Below, piece after piece: positions 18,708 to 28,729 of a DNA stretch of 64,000 bases. The DNA lies in assembly GCA_016205975.1 (NCBI GenBank), contig JACQSK010000005.1:1-64000 (forward strand), written 5' to 3'. The notes under the pieces were generated by a model, which saw nothing but the letters and a program-made list of their open reading frames with translations, was not told the origin of the DNA and searched no databases. Made by a program: the position numbers and the translations under genes. The stretch comes from Candidatus Uhrbacteria bacterium (GTDB lineage: Bacteria > Patescibacteria > ABY1 > SG8-24 > GWF2-40-263). Each line of letters begins with the position of its first letter. The first letter of the stretch is position 1.

Positions 18708-19775
18708 ATGATGAAAAAAATCGTCCTTCTGATCCAGAGTATCCTCATGAATCTCTGGAGCAATCACTCTGGTTATCGCGTCACGCATATTGTTGAAATA
18801 AACGATTGGGCGATCAAGTATGTCGGGACGTCTTTAAGTCAATCCTTCCGTGCGCAACATCTCCTCCATGCGAGAATCAGTTACACCGCGATTGGACTTC
18901 GCAACCAACTGATCCACTTCGACTCCGTGAATACGTTTTTTCACAAAGGCTCCATTCGTCTTCCACATCGATCAAACAAGATTATCCTCACATGGTTTCA
19001 CGTAGAACCCGGCGACCCAAGACTCAACCTGATCCAACAGGTACAGCGATCCATCGGACGCATCCACACCTCTTGTCAGACAACGAAAGCGATATTGATC
19101 AAAGCCGGTGTCGCAGAAGAAAAAATCGTTGTGATTCCTCTGGGAGTCGATCTCGACTTGTTTCGTCCTGGGACACATGAGGAACGCCTCAGGATTCGAC
19201 GTCAACTCGGTATACCTGAAAACCGTCTTGTCATCGGATCATTTCAAAAAGACGGTGTGGGTTGGAGGGAAGGAATGGAACCAAAACTCATCAAAGGTCC
19301 TGATGTGTTTGTGGAGGTTATCGACCGACTACGCGAGAAACATCCGTTCGTCCTCTTAAGCGGCCCAGCTCGCGGTTATGTGAAGCAGGGGCTCGAAAGA
19401 CTCGGGGTGGACTACGTGCATGTCTATCCAAAAAACTTCTCCGAACTTCCGAAGCTCTATCAGGCGCTTGATCTGTACCTCATCACCTCTCGCGTGGAGG
19501 GCGGCCCGCTATCCCTGTTGGAATCTTGGGCAAGCGAAGTTCCGGTTGTCTCAACACGTATGGGGATGGTTCCCGACATCGCGGAACACGAACACACAGC
19601 TCTCTTGACGGATGTGGAAAACGTCGATGCACTCGTCCGACAAACGCTCAGGCTCATAAACGACCAGCCTCTCCGTCATCATCTCGTGAATCAAGCGCTC
19701 ACCGTCGTGAAGAAAAACTCCTGGGACAACATCGCACGTCGATATGTTGATGAGCTGTACCGTCCCCTGCTATGA
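18708..19775 (+). CDS. Glycosyltransferase family 4
   Basis: A 355-residue GT-B protein. N-terminal residues vary as usual for the acceptor domain. The C-terminal half has IVVIPLGVDLDLFRPG, RVEGGPLSLLESWASEVPVV and STRMGMVPDI, the donor-binding signature of GT4. It lies 3 nt after the Rmd-like gene and overlaps the next glycosyltransferase by ATGA. The specific linkage is unknown. Confidence 0.85.
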   Translation: MMKKIVLLIQSILMNLWSNHSGYRVTHIVEINDWAIKYVGTSLSQSFRAQHLLHARISYTAIGLRNQLIHFDSVNTFFHKGSIRLPHRSNKIILTWFHVEPGDPRLNLIQQVQRSIGRIHTSCQTTKAILIKAGVAEEKIVVIPLGVDLDLFRPGTHEERLRIRRQLGIPENRLVIGSFQKDGVGWREGMEPKLIKGPDVFVEVIDRLREKHPFVLLSGPARGYVKQGLERLGVDYVHVYPKNFSELPKLYQALDLYLITSRVEGGPLSLLESWASEVPVVSTRMGMVPDIAEHEHTALLTDVENVDALVRQTLRLINDQPLRHHLVNQALTVVKKNSWDNIARRYVDELYRPLL

Positions 19776-20812
19776 AGATTCATATTCTGCACCATCTTCG
19801 CGACGAACCGTGGGGCGGCGGAAACCAATTCCTCAAAGCGCTTCGAGATGCGTGGATTCGGCAAGACGTATTCGCCTCTTCTGCTGAGGAAGCCGACGTC
19901 ATCCTTATCAATAGCTACCCCTTCGGGGCTGAGTCTCTTTTTGATAAACTCTGGCAGCTCAAAAAAAGATATCCAGAAAAAATCGTCGTCTATCGTCTGG
20001 ATGGCCCCATCTCTTTTATTCGACAAAAAGATAAAGAGATAGACCACATCATCCATGTGTGGAATCAGCTCATCGTTGACGGAATCATTTTCCAATCTGC
20101 ATGGTGCGAAGAAAAAAATAGAGAAGCGTTCGCTACCGTATCCGCGTACCAGACGGTCATTCACAACGCTCCCGACCCGACGATCTTTCACACAGAGGAC
20201 AGACTCCCAACAAAAAAATCACGTGTAAAACTTATCGCGACCAGCTGGTCAGCCAATCCACGCAAAGGATTCGACGTGTACAAATACCTCGATGCCTATC
20301 TCGATTTCTCCAAGTATGAGATGACCTTCGTCGGCAACTCTCCTGTCTCGTTCAAACAGATCAAGACGATTCCGCCCGTTTCCTCACCTGAACTTGCCAA
20401 GATGCTCAAAGCGCACGACCTCTTCATCACCGCGTCAAAAACAGACCCCTGCTCCAACTCGCTCATCGAGGCCATCGCCTGCGGACTGCCTGCGGTGGCG
20501 CTGAACGACGGTGGACACCCAGAGCTTATAGGTCAAGGCGGCCTCCTGTTTGAAGGGACGCAGGACGTTCTGCGCGTCATCGATCTCGTCGCGAAAGACT
20601 TGCCGACCTTTCGAGCCCGCCTCCCTTCCTTCAACCTGTCGGACATTGCCAGTCGCTACTTCGCCTTTGCTGAACGCATCGTCGGCGAACGAAACGAAGG
20701 TCGGTACGTTTCCAAAGTCGTCAACAAGCTCGGACTCACCAAAATCCACGGCATGATCCTGCTGTGGAAAATAAAAAACGTGTGGAACACATTGACTGGA
20801 TCTTCCATCTAA
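19772..20812 (+). CDS. Glycosyltransferase family 4-like
   Basis: A 346-residue protein beginning MKIHILHHLRDEPWGGGNQF, a glycine-rich acceptor-side loop. The C-terminal motifs ATSWSANPRKGFDVYKYLD, DPCSNSLIEAIACGLPAVAL and NDGGHPELIGQGG match the GT4 donor domain. It overlaps the preceding gene by ATGA and the next one by 49 nt. Donor and acceptor are unknown. Confidence 0.83.
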   Translation: MKIHILHHLRDEPWGGGNQFLKALRDAWIRQDVFASSAEEADVILINSYPFGAESLFDKLWQLKKRYPEKIVVYRLDGPISFIRQKDKEIDHIIHVWNQLIVDGIIFQSAWCEEKNREAFATVSAYQTVIHNAPDPTIFHTEDRLPTKKSRVKLIATSWSANPRKGFDVYKYLDAYLDFSKYEMTFVGNSPVSFKQIKTIPPVSSPELAKMLKAHDLFITASKTDPCSNSLIEAIACGLPAVALNDGGHPELIGQGGLLFEGTQDVLRVIDLVAKDLPTFRARLPSFNLSDIASRYFAFAERIVGERNEGRYVSKVVNKLGLTKIHGMILLWKIKNVWNTLTGSSI

Positions 20813-21861
20813 AACACGACATTCCAAAATTTCTGGAACGCCTCAAGGGCCATCACACGCCTGGGTTTTTCCACTACTCCCTTTCAGGTGACCTGATAGA
20901 CGAACAAGAGCACTGGGGCTTAGGGAACACGGTGTTTGCCATCAAAAGTTACTTCACCCTTGGCCAGCTCGACACCTTGCCTGAGAGGACGCGCACAGAC
21001 ATGGTGGATTTCGTAAAGTCATTCCAATCCACGAATGGTTCCTTTTTTGATCCGATTGTATACAGACGATCCTTTTGGCGAGACAAGCTCTCCGCCTTCA
21101 AGCACCACGACTTCAATAACGCTTTCCATCAGCAGACAAAACGGGCTGAGACGCGCCAAGCACTGAGCGCACTTGGGCTCCTGGGCGAACAACTCGGACA
21201 GGCTCCTGCGGACACCCCAAAAACCGAACAAGAAATCGACCGCTATCTTGCGCGGCTTGATTGGACCAAGCCTTGGGGCGCTGGGAGCCACTTCTCGCAC
21301 TTGCTTTTTTTTCTCGCACACAGCCAGCGAGAAGAAGCACCGTCGCTCATCACGCATGCGGTTCGCTGGATCGCAACGCTCCAGCGTTCTTCTGACGGCG
21401 GATGGTATGCTGGCTCGCCTTCCTTGCAACAAAAAATCAACGGCGCCATGAAAGTCATCACCGGTCTCAAGGCAGCCGACCGCTTATCAATCCACGAACC
21501 CAGGCGCTTGATCGACATGGCCCTTGGCGTCTCAAACGACGCGCAGGCTTGCGATCACTTCAACGTCATCTATGTCCTAAAATACGCAGATGAAGCCGTA
21601 GAGCATAGCTATCGGCATGACGAGATCACGTCCTTCGCCGTGAATCGCCTCGCCCAATACCGCAGCCACTACTGGCCGGAACAGGGCGGTTTCTCCTATT
21701 TTCTTGGAAAAGCCAACAACATCTACTACAATGCCGCGGTAAGCCGAGGGCTCCCTGAGCCTGATATCCATGGCACGGTTCTCTTCCTCTGGGGCATTGC
21801 CCTTATTGCCCAAATCCTTGGCAGAGAAGCAGAGCTGGGATTCAAAGAGTTCATCACGTGA
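20764..21861 (+). CDS. Alpha/alpha-toroid protein (prenyltransferase/squalene-cyclase-like fold)
   Basis: A 365-residue protein with internal repeats ending in GG or GS turns: FVKSFQSTNGSFFDP, WIATLQRSSDGGWYAGSP and YWPEQGGFSYF. This is the QxxxGGW-type pattern of terpenoid-cyclase/prenyltransferase toroids. The DxDD cyclase motif was not seen, so cyclase chemistry is not supported. Such domains also occur in glycan-modifying or binding proteins. The start overlaps the previous gene by 49 nt and no nearer in-frame ATG is available. A role in the glycan operon is inferred from position only. Confidence 0.6.
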   Translation: MENKKRVEHIDWIFHLKHDIPKFLERLKGHHTPGFFHYSLSGDLIDEQEHWGLGNTVFAIKSYFTLGQLDTLPERTRTDMVDFVKSFQSTNGSFFDPIVYRRSFWRDKLSAFKHHDFNNAFHQQTKRAETRQALSALGLLGEQLGQAPADTPKTEQEIDRYLARLDWTKPWGAGSHFSHLLFFLAHSQREEAPSLITHAVRWIATLQRSSDGGWYAGSPSLQQKINGAMKVITGLKAADRLSIHEPRRLIDMALGVSNDAQACDHFNVIYVLKYADEAVEHSYRHDEITSFAVNRLAQYRSHYWPEQGGFSYFLGKANNIYYNAAVSRGLPEPDIHGTVLFLWGIALIAQILGREAELGFKEFIT

Positions 21862-22871
21862 GTATGAAAAAAGCGCTCATCACGGGCATCACAGGGCAAG
21901 ATGGCTCCTACCTTGCGGAGTTCTTATTGGCAAAAGACTATGCGGTGCACGGGCTCATCCGCCGCGCGAGCACCTTCAACACGGGACGCATTGATCACAT
22001 CTATAAAGACCAGCACGCCGTCGGGACAAAACCGATCCTGCATTACGGAGACCTCTCTGACGCCGGTTCCTTGTCGTCGCTTATCCAAAAAATCCAGCCG
22101 GACGAAATCTACCACTTAGGCGCACAGAGCCACGTGCGCGTGAGTTTTGACACACCTGAATACACGGCCGATATTACCGGACTGGGTACGGTGCGTGTGC
22201 TGGAGGCGATCCGCAGCATCAACCCCAACATAAAATTTTATCAAGCAAGCTCAAGCGAGATGTTCGGAAACCCTCAGTCACCACCGCCCTACCACGAGGG
22301 GACGCCCTTCAATCCGCAAAGCCCCTACGGCTGCGCAAAAGTTCTTGCCTATCACACGACCAAAAATTATCGGAATGCGTACAGCTTGTTTGCGTGCAAC
22401 GGCATCCTGTTCAATCATGAATCCCCGCGCCGAGGCGAAACGTTCGTCACCCGCAAGGTGACACGCGGCATTGCCCGCATCAAGGCGGGGCTCGAGCAAA
22501 AATTGTACCTTGGAAATCTCGATGCTAAGCGCGACTGGGGCTATGCCCCTGAATATGTAGAGGCGATGTGGCTCATGCTCCAACAGGAACAGCCCGACGA
22601 CTATGTGATCGCCACAGGAGAAACCCACTCGATCAAAGAGTTCGTGGAGGAAGCGTTTCGTCACGCGGGTCTGGGAGACTGGAGGACGTTTGTGGAAATC
22701 GACGAACGCTACAAACGACCCTCAGAAGTCCACCTCCTCATCGGTGATGCATCCAAGGCCAAACAGAAACTCGGCTGGGAGCCACGCGTGAAATTTACCG
22801 AGCTGGTGAAAATCATGGTGGATGCCGATGAGGAGGCCATCCGAAACCAGCTAAACGGCGTCATCCATTAG
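21858..22871 (+). CDS. gmd: GDP-mannose 4,6-dehydratase
   Basis: A 337-residue SDR with GITGQDGSYLAEFLL near the N-terminus, the Gmd-specific LIRRASTFNTGRIDHIY, the active-site region SSSEMFG and the catalytic YGCAK, followed by the diagnostic NHESPRRGETFVTRKVTR. It converts GDP-mannose to GDP-4-keto-6-deoxymannose, the branch point for GDP-fucose (synthase at 27791) and GDP-rhamnose (reductase at 17742). The start may be the GTG at 21858, overlapping the previous stop by GTGA, or the ATG at 21864. Confidence 0.94.
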   Translation: MSMKKALITGITGQDGSYLAEFLLAKDYAVHGLIRRASTFNTGRIDHIYKDQHAVGTKPILHYGDLSDAGSLSSLIQKIQPDEIYHLGAQSHVRVSFDTPEYTADITGLGTVRVLEAIRSINPNIKFYQASSSEMFGNPQSPPPYHEGTPFNPQSPYGCAKVLAYHTTKNYRNAYSLFACNGILFNHESPRRGETFVTRKVTRGIARIKAGLEQKLYLGNLDAKRDWGYAPEYVEAMWLMLQQEQPDDYVIATGETHSIKEFVEEAFRHAGLGDWRTFVEIDERYKRPSEVHLLIGDASKAKQKLGWEPRVKFTELVKIMVDADEEAIRNQLNGVIH

Positions 22872-22873
22872 CT

Positions 22874-23911
22874 ATGCCGTGCGTGTACATCACAGGCGCC
22901 AGTAATAAACCCAGCGGCGGAGTGAAGGTTATGAACCAAGTCGCCGTCTTATTTCAAGACCGCGGCTTCGAAAGTTACGTTGTCCCGGCGGACGGGTCAG
23001 GACAAGCCACCTTTCTTGATCGACCGGCGCGTACGATAGGGATCGACGAGTATGCACGTCGACTCAGACATGAGGATATCACCATCGACTTCTGGCCGGA
23101 CAAACGTCTCATGGAGATTGCCTCACAAAAGAAAAATGCTACACGTATTTTCTGGCAACACGGCGCGTCGATTCCCATCGGAGGAACAACGGTTGGTGAC
23201 GCCATTTTCCGACCAGGGAATCCTTACACACAACATTGGAACGTGAGCCGGGCGTGCGCGGAGTATTTTCAAAAACACTACGACCTCTCCATGCCCGTCG
23301 TCCATCCATTTTTTGACTCACCAACCATGCGGGAGTACCAACAACAACCGCCCGTCCCCCGTGAGGGATTTCTTCTCCTGGCTCGGCGCGGCCAACGCCA
23401 TCTCCCGGCCATCGCAAAAAAACTTGCCGGTCAGCGCGTCACGATTATGCAGGAGCCGTATCATGAACGAGACTTTTTCAACGCATTGCTTGACCACACG
23501 TTCTTCGTGAGCACGGACGATGGAATCCATGCCCCCTCGCTTGTGCGGCGAACAAAAAATAAGCTCCGCGCTCTCTTGTCCAAACGCGAAAGAAAAACCC
23601 AGCGGCAAAGAAACCGATGGTTCATCCCTGAAGGACATCTCCTAGGATTCCCCATGCCCCCCGCAGAGGCGGCATGGCTTGGGTGCATCGTCATCGGCTT
23701 TGCCATGGGTGGCGGACGTGAGTGGATGAATGAACACAATTGTTTTCTCGCAAAAGACGGTGACGCAATTTCCTTGTTGACAAACATCGATCATGCTCTT
23801 GCTGCCAGCGAAGATGCGCGCCGTTGTATCCGCACGCAAGCCCGTCTTGACACCGCTCGATTCACCAGCGAAAAAACTTGGGAGTCCCTGGCGCATCTCC
23901 TCTCCCTATGA
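22874..23911 (+). CDS. Glycosyltransferase-like protein of GT-B type
   Basis: A 345-residue protein starting MPCVYITGASNKPSGGVKV, with the Gly-rich loop of GT-B acceptor domains. It also has IFWQHGASIPIGG in the middle and FPMPPAEAAWLGCIVIGFA near the donor site. Similarity to canonical GT4 signatures is weak, so the assignment rests on overall layout and on its place 2 nt after gmd. After its stop, 23912-23985 holds no clear gene. Confidence 0.6.
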   Translation: MPCVYITGASNKPSGGVKVMNQVAVLFQDRGFESYVVPADGSGQATFLDRPARTIGIDEYARRLRHEDITIDFWPDKRLMEIASQKKNATRIFWQHGASIPIGGTTVGDAIFRPGNPYTQHWNVSRACAEYFQKHYDLSMPVVHPFFDSPTMREYQQQPPVPREGFLLLARRGQRHLPAIAKKLAGQRVTIMQEPYHERDFFNALLDHTFFVSTDDGIHAPSLVRRTKNKLRALLSKRERKTQRQRNRWFIPEGHLLGFPMPPAEAAWLGCIVIGFAMGGGREWMNEHNCFLAKDGDAISLLTNIDHALAASEDARRCIRTQARLDTARFTSEKTWESLAHLLSL

Positions 23912-23985
23912 CCAACCGTCTTGAACCAACCATTACCGACGTGAGGACGTTCTGAGACAACCATCCTCGTAACATCCGCAAAAGT

Positions 23986-24882
23986 ATGAACGCTTCGTTT
24001 CCAAAAATCTCTATTGTGACGGCATGCTATAACCATGCTTCCTTTATCGCCGAGACGATCGAATCCATTGTGTCGCAGGAATATCCCAACCTGGAATACA
24101 TCGTCATGGACGACGGCAGCACGGACGGAAGCTGGGAAGTCATCCAGCGCTACCGATCGCGCCTCACGCATTGTGAACGTCTGGAGGGCTACCGAGCATC
24201 ACCCGTCGCGGCCTTGAACGAAGGATTCCAAAAAACAACCGGAGAGATCATGCTCTTCCTCAACAGCGACGACATCTTGCTTCCCAAGAGCCTGTTCGTG
24301 ATTGCAAAAATCTATCAGGAACATCCCGAAGTTGAATGGCTGACGGGTATGGCCACAACGATCAACGAACGTTCGGAACTAGTGAACTCGCGCCTGCGAC
24401 TGAAGCACCTCTTCGATTTTCTCATCGGAAACTGGAAAATCATCCAACAAGAGTCGACCTCCTGGAGACGCTCGCTGTGGGAGAAGACGGGCGGAGCACT
24501 CAATGGAGAAAAGCGCTGGGCGTTTGATACGGAACTCTGGACACGTTTTTTTCTTCACGCGACCCATTTCCATGCGGCGACTCCCCTGGGCGCGTTCCGC
24601 TCTGGAAAGCAAAGCCAAAGCGTCTCCAGCCAAGAAAGTTTTTTGGCACCAAGCCGTTTCTATTTGCACAGACTCACGACAGCCGCTTCCCAAAAACAGC
24701 GCCTCTTGGCATATCTCTACCGGCTGTGTCGGCCCCTTGGGAGCATCCTTGCTCTGATTCCTAACGCGCGCTACCAGCGCATTCCCTTCCTGAATCACTT
24801 TGCGTATGATGTCCTCACCTACGATCAAGGGCAGGATCGTTGGAAGGCACAAAAACAAAACCCCTTTCGCCCCGCTCTATAA
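23986..24882 (+). CDS. Glycosyltransferase family 2
   Basis: A 298-residue GT-A enzyme. It begins KISIVTACYNHASFIAETI, then YIVMDDGSTDGSWEVI (nucleotide-binding Asp residues) and GEIMLFLNSDDILLPKSL, the NSDD metal-binding motif. Later sequence includes a W-rich acceptor region. These enzymes use nucleotide sugars to extend lipid-linked glycans at the cytoplasmic membrane. It is followed after 3 nt by the nucleotide-sugar dehydrogenase. Confidence 0.92.
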   Translation: MNASFPKISIVTACYNHASFIAETIESIVSQEYPNLEYIVMDDGSTDGSWEVIQRYRSRLTHCERLEGYRASPVAALNEGFQKTTGEIMLFLNSDDILLPKSLFVIAKIYQEHPEVEWLTGMATTINERSELVNSRLRLKHLFDFLIGNWKIIQQESTSWRRSLWEKTGGALNGEKRWAFDTELWTRFFLHATHFHAATPLGAFRSGKQSQSVSSQESFLAPSRFYLHRLTTAASQKQRLLAYLYRLCRPLGSILALIPNARYQRIPFLNHFAYDVLTYDQGQDRWKAQKQNPFRPAL

Positions 24883-24885
24883 CGT

Positions 24886-26151
24886 ATGTCCTCTGTTTCA
24901 ATCATCGGACTGGGAAAACTCGGCTCCTGCATGGCCGCCGTGTATGCCAGCAAGGGGCATGAGGTTTTTGGATTTGATCTCCAAGGAGCCCATGTGGCTG
25001 CTATCGCAGAAGCGAAACCTCCTGTCGTGGAAACGGACTTGGCGGCAACCCTCTCTCAAGGCCGACCTCGCCTCCACGGTACCGCGAGCGTCCAAGAGGC
25101 CGTTGATCGATCTTCTCTTACCTTCATCATCGTCCCAACACCCTCTGAACCTGAAGGCCATTTTTCTTTAGACTCTGTGCGGCAAGCTTGTCATGACGTA
25201 GGCAAAGCGCTCAGGGGAAAAAAAGATTACCATCTCGTCGTGCTCACGAGTACCGTCCTTCCAAAAAATTGCGAGGAAAAAATCATTCCCGTTTTGGAAC
25301 AAACATCCGGGAAAACCTGCGGAAAAGATTTCGGTTTTTGCTATAGCCCGCTGTTCATCGCCATAGGCTCGGTCATCCGGAACCTAAGACGCCCGGATTT
25401 TTTTCTCGTGGGACAAGCGGACGTACGCTCTGGCGATACGCTCGAAGCGTTTTACCAAACCGTCTGTGACGCTCTCGTCCCCGTGCGGCGTATGAGCCTA
25501 CCAAGCGCGGAGCTCACGAAGATCGCCGTCAATAGCTACGTCACTATGAAAATTACCTTCGCCAATATGCTGGGCGAGATCGCTGAAAAAATCCCAGGGG
25601 TAAACATTGACGAGGTGACCGATGCCCTTGGCAGCGATGCGCGCATCGGCGCGATGTATCTCAAAAGTGGCCTGGGCTACGGCGGCCCTTGCTTCCCTCG
25701 GGACAATCGGGCGTTCGCCCACATGGCTCGGGAGCGCGGGGTCGATGCCCCGTTTGCCTCCAAGACTGACGCATACAACAAAACGCTCATGCACTACTGG
25801 ACGGACAAAATCAAAACTCTCGCCTCTCCCAGCGACGTGATCGCCGTGATCGGAACCAGTTACAAACCCGGCACGGCGTTTGCAGAAGAATCCCAAGCAA
25901 TCGGCATCATCCAAATCCTCTTGAAAGACGGCTTCACCGTCTGCATCCATAACCCAGACGGAAACGAAGATACACGCAAGCGCCTTGGAGATTCTGTCAC
26001 CTACTACGAGGATCTCGCGGCGTGCCTTAAACGAGCCACCATCGTCTTCCTGGGTCTTCCTGTAAAAGAAAATTCAGCGCTGGAATGTTTGAGACAACAA
26101 AGAGCCGTCCGCATCATCGATCCTTGGCGTCAGCTTGCCTCCCGTCTATGA
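24886..26151 (+). CDS. UDP-glucose/UDP-sugar 6-dehydrogenase family
   Basis: A 421-residue enzyme of the UDPG/GDP-mannose dehydrogenase family. The N-terminal Rossmann motif is GLGKLGSCMAAVYASKG. The catalytic cysteine lies in GLGYGGPCFPRDNRAFAHM, and the third domain has GTSYKPGTAFAEESQAI. It oxidises a nucleotide hexose to the uronic acid using NAD. The UDP-glucuronate 4-epimerase at 15059 suggests UDP-glucose as substrate, but GDP-mannose or UDP-HexNAc cannot be excluded. It overlaps the next gene by ATGA. Confidence 0.9.
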   Translation: MSSVSIIGLGKLGSCMAAVYASKGHEVFGFDLQGAHVAAIAEAKPPVVETDLAATLSQGRPRLHGTASVQEAVDRSSLTFIIVPTPSEPEGHFSLDSVRQACHDVGKALRGKKDYHLVVLTSTVLPKNCEEKIIPVLEQTSGKTCGKDFGFCYSPLFIAIGSVIRNLRRPDFFLVGQADVRSGDTLEAFYQTVCDALVPVRRMSLPSAELTKIAVNSYVTMKITFANMLGEIAEKIPGVNIDEVTDALGSDARIGAMYLKSGLGYGGPCFPRDNRAFAHMARERGVDAPFASKTDAYNKTLMHYWTDKIKTLASPSDVIAVIGTSYKPGTAFAEESQAIGIIQILLKDGFTVCIHNPDGNEDTRKRLGDSVTYYEDLAACLKRATIVFLGLPVKENSALECLRQQRAVRIIDPWRQLASRL

Positions 26152-26858
26152 ATCTCAAATCACTCATCAAGCGCGCCCTGCCGTTATTTGGCTTGAGCTA
26201 CCGCCATGTTGCCGTTCCGGTGTTCCGATCTAACATCTATTCGCAAAACGGCGAAGACGGCGTCATCGAGTTCCTCCTGAAAAAAATGCCAACCCTTCCA
26301 CGGTATCTGATCGACATCGGCGCCAACGACGGCGTGGAATCGAGCAACAGCCGATGGCTCATCGAAAAATACGGCTTTGATGGACTCCTGATCGAACCCT
26401 ACCCGCCCGCTTTTGAAAACCTCAAAAACCTGTATCAAAATCAGGTCGGAATGACCTTGTCCAACCAGGCCGTCGGCGCAACATCCCATCAAGGAGCGAT
26501 CAACTGGCATGGACACTTCCAAAGTCTTCCCACGCCCATCCGCCAGGTCAATGAGGTTCTTGAACAGGCTCCGCAGGAAATAGGATTCTTATCGATTGAT
26601 GTAGACGGCCAGGACAACGAGGTACTACAATCTATTGACTGGAAGCGACATCGGCCATGGTTCGTCATCGCCGAAATAGACTCAAGTGCTCCCAACCACC
26701 TTCAGGCACAGACCGATATCATGGATCAGGCCGGTTACCAACCGTTCCTGCACATCGGCAACGTGTTCTACGTCAGAAAAGATAAAGCAGGAGAGCTTCT
26801 CTTTAACTGGAAAACGCCGTTCTCAGGCGTCTTCGGAGTCTTCAAAAAAACCCTATGA
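26148..26858 (+). CDS. FkbM-like SAM-dependent methyltransferase
   Basis: The start at the ATG at 26148 (MNLKSLIKRAL) overlaps the previous stop by ATGA; an ORF from 26085 would overlap more. The 236-residue protein has YLIDIGANDGVESSNSRWL and GLLIEPYPPAFENLKNLY, the SAM-binding pattern of FkbM-family O-methyltransferases, then IGFLSIDVDGQDNEVLQSI. FkbM proteins methylate hydroxyls of sugars or lipids. Its position suggests O-methylation of a glycan residue. Confidence 0.85.
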   Translation: MNLKSLIKRALPLFGLSYRHVAVPVFRSNIYSQNGEDGVIEFLLKKMPTLPRYLIDIGANDGVESSNSRWLIEKYGFDGLLIEPYPPAFENLKNLYQNQVGMTLSNQAVGATSHQGAINWHGHFQSLPTPIRQVNEVLEQAPQEIGFLSIDVDGQDNEVLQSIDWKRHRPWFVIAEIDSSAPNHLQAQTDIMDQAGYQPFLHIGNVFYVRKDKAGELLFNWKTPFSGVFGVFKKTL

Positions 26859-27787
26859 AAATCCTTGTCACGGGAGGGAGTGGATACGTTGGTTCCGTTC
26901 TGGTTCCGGCGCTGTTGCGCCAGGGCTACCGCGTCAAAGTTTTTGATAACCTTCTCTTTAAACAAACGTCGCTGCTTCCACACTTCATCAATCCTCTTTT
27001 CGAATTCGTACACGGTGACGTGCGCGATGTCCATGCGCTCGCGCGCGCGGTGGAAGACGTGGATCTGATTATCCATTTAGCCGCGATCGTCGGGGCCCCT
27101 ATTTGCAGCGCACATCCTGAACTGGCGGAAGCCGTCAACTACCAAGGCACGGTGAATCTTGACTCGGTACGGTCCTCGCATCAACCGATCATCTATGCTT
27201 CCACCGGAAGCAACTACGGGAAGGTCGATGGCATCTGCACGGAAGACACGCCGTTGCATCCCCTCTCTGTGTACGGCCAAACAAAAACAAAAGCCGAAGA
27301 ACACCTCAAAAGAAGCGGCAACATGATCGGGTTCCGTTTTGCGACAGCCTTTGGCATCTCGCCGCGCCTGCGCCTCGACCTCATGCCCAACGATTTTGCG
27401 CTGCAAGCCTTACGCGTAGGAAATCTTATCGTCTACCAAAAACAGGTCCGACGGACATTCATCCATGTGACGGATATGACCCGCGCGTTCCTCCATGCCA
27501 TCCAACACTACGAGGAGATGAAAAACGAAATCTACAATGTCGGGCACGAGCGTATGAATCTGACAAAAGAAGAAGTCGCCCTCCTCGTCAAAAAATTCGT
27601 TAACTACTATTTGCACTTTGCTGAAATCGGATCGGATCCGGACCAACGCGATTACGAAGTCTCGTATGAAAAAATCCGGTCCAAGGGATTTGAAACGCAG
27701 GTCAGCATGGAGGAAGGCATCCGTGAGGTTGTCTCCGCTTTGAAACTCCTCCAACCGGAAAACCCTTACTCCAATATCAGCATCTAA
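26855..27787 (+). CDS. NAD-dependent nucleotide-sugar epimerase/dehydratase
   Basis: A 310-residue extended SDR with GGSGYVGSVLVPALL at residues about 7-21, HLAAIVGAPICS, the active-site STGSNYG and the catalytic pair in YGQTK. The family acts on nucleotide hexoses, but the motifs do not settle the substrate. ATGA overlap with the FkbM-like gene and a 3-nt gap to GDP-fucose synthase place it in the sugar-precursor part of the operon. Confidence 0.82.
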   Translation: MKILVTGGSGYVGSVLVPALLRQGYRVKVFDNLLFKQTSLLPHFINPLFEFVHGDVRDVHALARAVEDVDLIIHLAAIVGAPICSAHPELAEAVNYQGTVNLDSVRSSHQPIIYASTGSNYGKVDGICTEDTPLHPLSVYGQTKTKAEEHLKRSGNMIGFRFATAFGISPRLRLDLMPNDFALQALRVGNLIVYQKQVRRTFIHVTDMTRAFLHAIQHYEEMKNEIYNVGHERMNLTKEEVALLVKKFVNYYLHFAEIGSDPDQRDYEVSYEKIRSKGFETQVSMEEGIREVVSALKLLQPENPYSNISI

Positions 27788-27790
27788 GCT

Positions 27791-28729
27791 ATGGACACTT
27801 CTGCCAAAATCTTCGTTGCTGGACACCATGGCATGGTCGGCTCCTCAATCGTGCGCTCCCTGCAACGAAACGGATACACGAACCTCCTGCTGCGTTCAAG
27901 CTCAGAGCTCGATCTGCGCGACCAGCGTTCCACAATGGACTTTTTTGCCGACGAAAAACCGGACTACGTCTTCATGGCTGCGGCAAAAGTCGGCGGAATT
28001 TTGGCGAACAAGGAACAACAGGCGGAATTTTTCTATGATAACCTGGCGATCGAGCTTCATACGATCCATGCCGCTCACCTGTCGGGCGTCAAAAAGTTTT
28101 GCTTCCTTGGCAGCTCCTGCATCTATCCGAAACTCGCCCCGCAGCCGATCAAAGAAGACGCCTTGATGACCGGGCATCTCGAGCCTACGAACTTCGGCTA
28201 TGCCTCGGCCAAAATTGCCGGCGTAAAAATGTGCGAGGCTTACCACGACCAATACGGATTCAGCTACGTCGCCCTCATGCCCTGCAACCTATACGGGCCT
28301 GGAGACAATTTCGATCCGCGCAGCTCGCATGTGCTCCCTGCCTTGCTCAGAAGAGTCATCGAAACCAAAGAGCGGGGCGAGGAAACAATCGTCCTATGGG
28401 GCACGGGGACGCCAAAGAGAGAGTTCCTCTACGTCGATGACGTTGCAAGCGCCTGTCTCTTTTTGATGCAAAATGAACAGGCGACAGGGTTGTTCAACGT
28501 TGGCATGGGAGAGGACATCGCTACTAAAGACCTGTTGGAAAAAATCTGCCAGATCGTCGGATACCAAGGCACGATCGTCCCGGACCTCAGTAAACCCGAT
28601 GGGACACCGCGCAAAGTCTTGGACGTCAGCAAGCTCCAGGCGCTTGGATGGAAACCGACGGTCGACCTTGATGCAGGCATCCAACTTCTCTACGCTTGGT
28701 TTCTCGAACACCGAGGCGAATTCGTTTGA
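27791..28729 (+). CDS. fcl: GDP-L-fucose synthase
   Basis: A 312-residue protein with diagnostic motifs: VAGHHGMVGSSIVR, AAAKVGGILANKE, FLGSSCIYPKLAPQPIKE and the catalytic YASAKIAG. PCNLYGPGDNFDPRSSHVLP follows. It epimerises and reduces GDP-4-keto-6-deoxymannose (from Gmd at 21858) to GDP-L-fucose with NADPH. It is 3 nt after the upstream SDR and 4 nt before a GT2 gene. The wcaG symbol is also used for this enzyme. Confidence 0.95.
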   Translation: MDTSAKIFVAGHHGMVGSSIVRSLQRNGYTNLLLRSSSELDLRDQRSTMDFFADEKPDYVFMAAAKVGGILANKEQQAEFFYDNLAIELHTIHAAHLSGVKKFCFLGSSCIYPKLAPQPIKEDALMTGHLEPTNFGYASAKIAGVKMCEAYHDQYGFSYVALMPCNLYGPGDNFDPRSSHVLPALLRRVIETKERGEETIVLWGTGTPKREFLYVDDVASACLFLMQNEQATGLFNVGMGEDIATKDLLEKICQIVGYQGTIVPDLSKPDGTPRKVLDVSKLQALGWKPTVDLDAGIQLLYAWFLEHRGEFV